A DNA stretch of 64,000 nucleotides, from assembly GCA_020080175.1 (NCBI GenBank), contig JAGHQL010000014.1, forward strand, positions 1 to 64,000. The letters run 5' to 3'. This document shows, piece after piece, positions 58,107-64,000 of this stretch. This DNA is from Glutinoglossum americanum. Its lineage: Eukaryota; Ascomycota; Geoglossomycetes; Geoglossales; Geoglossaceae. The notes beneath the pieces were generated by a model that had not been told where the DNA came from, did not search any database, and saw nothing but the letters and a program-made list of their open reading frames with translations. Each line of letters begins with the position of its first letter. Position 1 is the first letter of the stretch. The translations under genes and the position numbers were made by a program.

Positions 58107-59897
58107 GTGACATACCGAATCCAAGGCATTCCAGCCTCATGTTCCTGCAAACCTATAAAGAAACTTCTAGAGTCAGTCCTGGGCCTCGATGACAAGGAGC
58201 TCTGTGTTCAACTACATTCTCTGGCTACTGACCCTCGCGATCTTAGGGAAAAGATTACCATAGTGACATTCAGTGGGAGTCCGCTAGTTCTTTCACGGGG
58301 CCGAGCGGAATGGAAATTTTCGTTTATCAGAAGCGAGAATCGTGAAGCAGATTTTTCCATTGAAAACTTAGAGTCGGAGGTTACTATCGACACTCATTTC
58401 GAGGGGTTTACAGCTAGACTCCGTTAATCGTGGTGATAACCATGAGATTGAGTAAGTTAGCGATCACCTTAATAGAGCGAATGACCCTAACGCATGAGGA
58501 TAGCTGGCAGGCCACGCCTTCGGCTCCTGGAAAGAGCGAGGGGCGACCGCATGTGGCCTAGAGATTCGCTCCGGCACGGCCTCACTGAAGCTCGAGCATT
58601 GACATACGGCTACGGTCCCGAGTTGGTTAGAAGTAAGCCTTTCCAAGGGACTGAGGCAATCTCAAGCAGGTTTGCGGGATTGCTTTGGAGGGTTAGCCAG
58701 GTGTCTAGGGTGAGCAATCAGCTCGTTGGCTAAAGCATTTATGAAAGGGGGGTTAACATACCAATACCAAGACTCAATTCCGGGGCCTCTCGTATTTATG
58801 CCCATAGCTCGGGCAGACTTTTTCTGAAGCAGGCGCGCACTCTCTTTCTCCGCTTGCCCCACAGGATACCTGGTTCATAAAGACTGACTCTGGGGCACAC
58901 CGGCTTTGATCCAGATGCAAGATGGGAGTGACAAGAGAGATCAGAGTAACTTCAAAACTACATATGCGGCACTCTTCTTTAGAGTTCCAATCATGATCCG
59001 AATACACCATATCTCCGGACAATGATTAAGGACCAGCCAAATAAGACCCATATCGCGGAGCTAGAGCCCTCTTCGGACTGCGCCGCGGCTTCTGCAAAAA
59101 TTCAAGTTTACCGGTCCAAAAACTATATCATTCTACGAAACAGGATATTCGCCAACCCCCAGGCGGGTCAGTAGAGCCCAACCACTTATCGCCTTTACCC
59201 ACACAAGAGGCCTTGCTAACGCTTTCACAAATAGATGGAAAATGGCAAGTGGGCCTTGAGTGGAGAAGAGGCGAAATCGGTTGACCAATCTTCCGCAACT
59301 CATAGTCTCCCGTTGGGACCAATCATCCATACACAGGCTGTTAATCGATATCACTCGGAGATGACAAAATTTGGTCCTAGGGATACCCTGTACCAAACCG
59401 TGTTATCCTATCTCGGCCCCTTTTGTCGACGGAGCGTTGGTAGTTATTCGCGACCGATTTTCGGAATCTCAGGGTAAAAGAAGCTAGGTGTAGGCGCTGA
59501 TCTCGAGCCCGAGAGCCTCAAACAGGGTCACACGCCGCTTTAGCGGGCCGCGGACGAAGGGCGCGTTGAGGCGGTGCAATGCTTGCTAGGTAAGGGCGCA
59601 CGGCTAGAGGTTTAAGACGCCCTTGGCCAGACACCACTGTGGTGTGCCGCAGCCATGGGGCACATAGGGCCGGTGCAGGCGTTACCGACTAAGGGTGCCG
59701 AGCTAGATGTTAAGAATAAGCTCGGCCGCACGCCGCAGTTTCAGACCTTGGGGGAGGGAGACGCCAGGGTGGCGCAGCGCCTCATGGGACAAGGTGCCGA
59801 ACTCGACACCAAGGGCGACTCAGCCGGGACGCTGCTATCGTGGGCTGCAAGGAATGGGACCCCCGCAGTGGTACGGCCATTGAACTCTGCTCGCTGA
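58107..59897 (+). pseudogene. Decayed SERAC1-like hydrolase with ankyrin repeats
   Basis: Pieces of one fungal gene family appear in order but in different frames. First, the N-terminal region (58107-58427; TYRIQGIP, HSLATDPRDLREK, IDTHFEGFT). Then the alpha/beta-hydrolase start (about 58505-58700; GHAFGSWKERG, RDSLRHGLTEARALTYGYG, FQGTEAISSRFAG). Then LFFRVP and LRTMIKDQPNKTHIAELEP (about 58960-59080), AVNRYHSEMTKFGPRDTLY (about 59330) and ankyrin units (59480-59897; LGRTPQFQTL, LMGQGAELDTKG). In living relatives these make a hydrolase-like sensor with ankyrin repeats, often grouped with NLRs. At least four frame changes or stops are present, so it is dead. The GHSLG-type nucleophile region lies in the damaged middle. 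Confidence 0.7.
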
Positions 59898-61450
59898 ACC
59901 ACGGGATTGCCGACTCACCCCTCCAGCTATCTCTAGGAGATCTCCTAACAGAGGCAACATTCGATTCTCCCTATCTTACTTGTTTAACGGCCTACAATTA
60001 TGGTTCCTGCGGGAACCTCCGACCAACTAAAATGGATACTCTACCGAGTTCTCAATTTCTGAGCGGAAGCTTAGCTCATGATTATTGAAGATTACGTGTA
60101 TAGTAGACGTTCTATAGGCATTGCTTCAATTGATTAAGTACAAAGTTGTTGCTAAGTGAGCGTAGAGAAGAATTCTTGTTGGGCGTCGGGTGCCAAGCCG
60201 ACCAAATAGGGGCTAGCGGAAATTGGTGTACTCCTATTCCGTGTCACCGGTAACCGATTGGTTTGCGTCTCAATTTCAACTTCAACAATGATATTGCATC
60301 TTCACATGTAAGGACGCAGCTAGGACCACTGCATTTCATTCAATTTGCTTCGGAAGGTGACAGTCTGCAGCTGCATGGGGTTTTTCGCGGGTGGCGGTGT
60401 AATCGCCGGAACTGTCAGCGGCCGGGCTGGAACAGCATGCAATCGAGAAGTCTTTGTCTTAGCTCCAAACTAACCCAGATCTAGATAACGCTCGTCTATT
60501 CCCGCAGATAACACCATATATACCTAGATCCACTTTGCTTTTCTGCCCCCTATGTTAAGCGTTTGGCTAGCGGGGCTGGGTTCCCTTACCTGCAGGATAT
60601 CCTCTAAGCTTCGAAACGCGACTACCTCTCGTGGGAGGGACAGTTGAGACTCGAGTTACCCCCCCCCAGAATATACGCGCGAGCCCCGCGACGCTCCTAG
60701 TCTAGATCGCCGGAGTTCCGACTCCGATCGGATCAGGTGAAGTGATAGCACCGGTCCGACATGGGCTCGATTCCGGCGCCACCCACGCAGCCACTGCGCG
60801 TCATGCATTCTGAGAGCATTTCACGCCCTCAGTATTTTCCACCTTCTCTGGGCCCGGAGTCACGCACGGCAACCTGCATATGCAGGCTACAAGATGCACG
60901 CGCACCTTTTCCTTCAGGAATGGACCTCCTTTGTATTTACATACGCACTCATGTTTATCATGCAATCCAATCGGTTCTTACCAAGCTCATACCTCGTTCG
61001 CGGTTCTGGGTGCTGCTTGTCAACAAATACGTGGCTTGTTTGAAAGTATTTGCGCCGGAACTTGGCAGTCCCGGATCGAATGTGTTTGCCATTGTCGCCT
61101 GTGGATGGAGGCTGGAAAATCCCAAGGGGTTGTGATTGCAAATTTCATTCGATGATCGCTATTTCGTTTTCTTCCCGAGATCCAGCAACCGAATCAGGAC
61201 CACGTCCCTCCACCGGCAGCCGAATTTGGGAACGGATATGCTGTGCAACCGCCATATTGGGAGGCTTGCAGCTTCCCGGCATTTGCTGTGCTGGCAGGTC
61301 CCAGAACGTGTCGCAACACGTTCGCTTCTAGCAAACCCTCGCAGGATCTTTGTTGTTCCCCTTGTATAGATTTATCTGAGCTTTTATATTTTCTTCGTCC
61401 TGACTTGCGCTTCTGCAACCCCAAGGTGATTGCCTCTTCAACTAGCCAGG
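59898..61450. other. Gene-free stretch
   Basis: 1.55 kb with no supported gene. Short frames at 60263-60484 and 60761-61135 have no domain. The 3' end is the probable promoter of the ATPase gene. Confidence 0.45.
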
Positions 61451-63743
61451 ATGGCGGCCTCTTCAACGCTCAGTCCTGAGCTTAACGCCTGGGTCCGCAG
61501 TCAGTACCACATAGTTGGCATCGACAATAAGGGGAACTTCATCGGGTCTAATGCTTTCAAGGCAAAGCTGATCTCGGCGTATCCTAGCCAGGAACTAGCA
61601 ATACGACAGATAGTCAATAAGTGAGAACCTACGCCCCACCTCGCGAGGCAACATGTTTACGGGGGGCTATGACAGGATGCCGAAGGGAGGGTTCCCCCCT
61701 TCTGCTAAGACCCGGGCAAAGAGTACCGCCCAGTCAGCCCAGCCAACCAAAAAAAAAAACAAATCTTCCACCAGCAAGGAATTTGCTTCCAGCAGTGGCT
61801 CTAACTCTAATTTTAGGTCTACTCAAGGGGTAGGATCGATCCCTCGGACTATTTTAAACGGCACCACTTACGTAGCGACTCATCCAGGGACAGAGCGGCA
61901 GAAGCTCCCGTAGTTCGATTTTCGGACCCTCCAGGGAGGGCAAAGGAAAAGCAAGAGCGGTGAGACACCTACCACACAAATCTAATGACTGCCCAGAGGG
62001 ATGCTGATAATATCAAGATTTTCGATGATAATAATATCCCGATGGAGACCTCAAGCAACGACGGTCATAGCCTCGAACAACCTATCTTGGGTCCCAAACT
62101 CCTAGGTATCCTTCTAAGAGTTAAGGCAAATAGCTTGTTGCTAAGGGATCCCAGAACTACAGGCCTTCCTCGAGACATCGCCGGATCACACTGGAGGACC
62201 ACCCAGCGAAACCGCTAGCCAGTCTCCCCTTGGATCGCCCACATTTAGCCAGCAATCACCGCTGCTCCATCTCGATGATAGCGAGAGCACAGCCCACAAG
62301 GGAGAGCTCTCAACCGGCGACATGGAAAACGCTGTTCTCTTCTCCGCACATCTCTTGGACCACCAAGGCCATGGCCTCCCGCCCCAATACGGACTTTTGG
62401 GGGGTTCTAGTTGTAGGGGAGAGGCAAGCCCAGCAGACACAAGGCTTTTCCTGAACTCAAATATCCCGTTCTCGGCGTTTATATGTGGGGTTCAGGGGAG
62501 TGGAAAGTCACACACGACTTCTTGCATCATCGGCGAGTTAACCGTCCTCAAAACTTCAGTTCTCTACGAGTCCCTCCTCCTAACAGAGCTTCCTAACTAG
62601 AAAACTGCCTCATCCGCTCCCCAACATTAGGGGTCCTCCAAAAACCCCTTTCGGCTCTAGTATTCCACTTCTCTGAATTCACGTCCAGCCTGAATTTCAA
62701 ACCAAGCGAAGCCGCATTCCTAGCACTCCCCAACCCGCAATTTCGCTGTGGCTCAAACGTAGCTTCGGTAACCGTCCTCGTCTCGCCATCGAACTACCTC
62801 AACCTCCGCACGTCGTACGGGCAGATTCCGGGGGTTACGGTTCACCCGTTTAAGCTTCGTTCTAGAGACTTGAATATCGGGGTGATGCTGAAGCTGATGT
62901 CGGTCGATCAGACGCAGGGGCCACCCCTTTATATGAGTCAAGTGACGAAGGTCCTGAGGGGGATGGCGGCGGAGACTATTGGGTGTATTAATTATGGGGC
63001 GTTTAAACGTCACCTGGGGCAGCTAAATCTAGATGGTAAGCAAAGGGAGTTTTTGGGCCAACGACTCGATCTCCTGGAGTCGTTCCTGGACCTGAATGGA
63101 TCTACGACTAGTCCTGGTTTCGAGGCCGGTGGGGTCACCATCATCGATCTTTCCTGTCCCTTCATGGATGCAAATACGGCTTGTGTATTATTCCAAATCG
63201 GAATGAGTATGTACCTGGAATCCAACTCCACGGCTGGAAAAGCTATTGTTGTGGATGAGGCCCATAAAGTGCGCACATTTTCTTAATCCCCCACTCACTT
63301 CAACTGCCGCTTACAAGATATAGTACATGACCGACACACCAGCCTCAAGGGACTTGACTGAATCCCTACTAACGGTAATCCGCCAACAACGGCACTACGG
63401 CGTCCGGGTCATCATTTCAACTCAAGAGCCCACCGTGTCCCCACGCCTCATCGACCTATGCTCAATCACAGTTATCCACCGCTTTTCAAGCCCAGAGTGG
63501 TTCAATGTCCTTCGGAAACACATCTCTATTGTTGGCGAACAGGTTGTCACAAACGGTCTGGACGAGCTTTTCGAGGGAATCCTGAACCTTAGGACTGGAG
63601 AGGCAATTGTTTTTGCCCCTTCAGCGGTTGTCCAGAGGCGAGAGGGGGAAGAGCCATCAGGAAAATTGAATGGCGAGCTGTTGAAGATGAGGATGAGGAA
63701 GAGGTTGTCATGGGATTCGGGAAAATCGATTGTTTGTATTTGA
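61451..63743 (+). CDS. HerA/FtsK-type P-loop ATPase
   Basis: Seven exons, 61451-61620, 61676-61829, 61888-61959, 61997-62105, 62146-62532, 62601-63268 and 63324-63743, total 1980 nt, 659 residues. The first 225 residues are low-complexity (Lys/Ser/Gln-rich). The ATPase part has Walker A GVQGSGKSHTTS (from about 283), a Walker B ending KAIVVDEAHK (DEAH at 516-519), a following Y-M-T-D and R-Q-Q-R-H segment, and the VRVIISTQEP motif (about 547-556) with ITVIHRFSS downstream. This order matches the HerA/FtsK/VirD4 superfamily of DNA or protein translocases. The family occurs in fungi without a known role. Intron 5 (62533-62600) appears to start with GC (GCGAGT) rather than GT, and introns 3 and 4 are very short (37 and 40 nt). 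Start chosen at the ATG of MAASSTLSPEL; an alternative in-frame CTG lies upstream. Confidence 0.8.
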
Positions 63744-64000
63744 TCGTTCGAGGTGTCGTGTTTCGGAGGTTTCACGTTGTACGTACACGAATCAACCTTA
63801 CGGGGCATGATACTTATCCCCCATTAGAGTCCGAGATAGCCAAACGAGACGTGAACTCCACTAAAACCGCAAGAACTTCCACAATAGAGGTTTCGTACTC
63901 CCAGATTTTCTACAGTGAGCGCCACCATGTAAGCTCTATTAGAAAATAAAATTCAAGGCCATTAGGATATGTTGTTGCTTGGTCAGAACTTAAATATTGT

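Noticed and set aside
1-64000. CRISPR array, prokaryotic operon or plasmid origin
   Set aside because: No regularly spaced identical repeats; spliced genes show a fungal nuclear context.
1-64000. Starship-type giant transposon (tyrosine-recombinase captain) or intact LTR element
   Set aside because: No captain-like recombinase, reverse transcriptase or paired terminal repeats could be recognised by eye.

Overview
The window looks like a piece of a filamentous ascomycete (Pezizomycotina) chromosome. Genes are split by short introns (about 40-160 nt) with GT..AG ends and CTRAY-type branch sites close to the acceptor. The gene set is also typical of these fungi: a CFEM protein, a NACHT-ankyrin NLR, an HNH_2-type nuclease, a class 3 lipase and a YAT-type amino-acid permease. 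I cannot place it to genus. About half of the window carries no gene I can support. Exon-intron models were built by hand from reading frames and splice signals; in each spliced model the exon lengths add up to a whole number of codons.

Layout. 1-12 kb: mostly gene-free, with one intact multi-pass membrane protein (3460-5295), a decayed small secreted cysteine-rich gene (8641-8966) and a short coding relic near 10.2-10.8 kb. 12-23.4 kb: the most interesting block. It holds an HNH nuclease gene and a full-length seven-exon NLR (DUF7708-like helical domain, NACHT, zinc fingers, about 14 ankyrin repeats) on the minus strand. A twelve-exon SNF2/RING (RAD5/HLTF-like) helicase is transcribed divergently from the NLR across a 341-bp spacer. 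23.4-42 kb: a second ectodomain-bearing membrane protein, several lineage-type hypothetical genes, an NLR N-terminal relic, a Mid2-like single-pass protein, and a CFEM gene facing away from a cysteine-rich multi-pass membrane protein. 42-49 kb: a 7-kb gene desert with old diverged repeats. 49-64 kb: a class 3 lipase, an amino-acid permease, a propeller-like protein with a heptad minisatellite, a decayed SERAC1-like hydrolase/ankyrin gene, and a seven-exon HerA/FtsK-type P-loop ATPase.

How the genes may work together (inference). One intact NLR, one NLR N-terminal relic and one hydrolase-ankyrin relic in the same window suggest an accessory region with birth and death of self/non-self recognition genes. 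The head-to-head NLR/SNF2-RING arrangement, followed by an HNH nuclease on the NLR strand, is the best candidate for an undescribed sensor-effector module. Divergent NLR-partner pairs are known in fungal incompatibility; I do not know of one with a chromatin/DNA-repair helicase. The HerA-like ATPase at the right end is a second unusual gene. The lipase, CFEM protein, permease and membrane proteins suit secretion and uptake at the cell surface.
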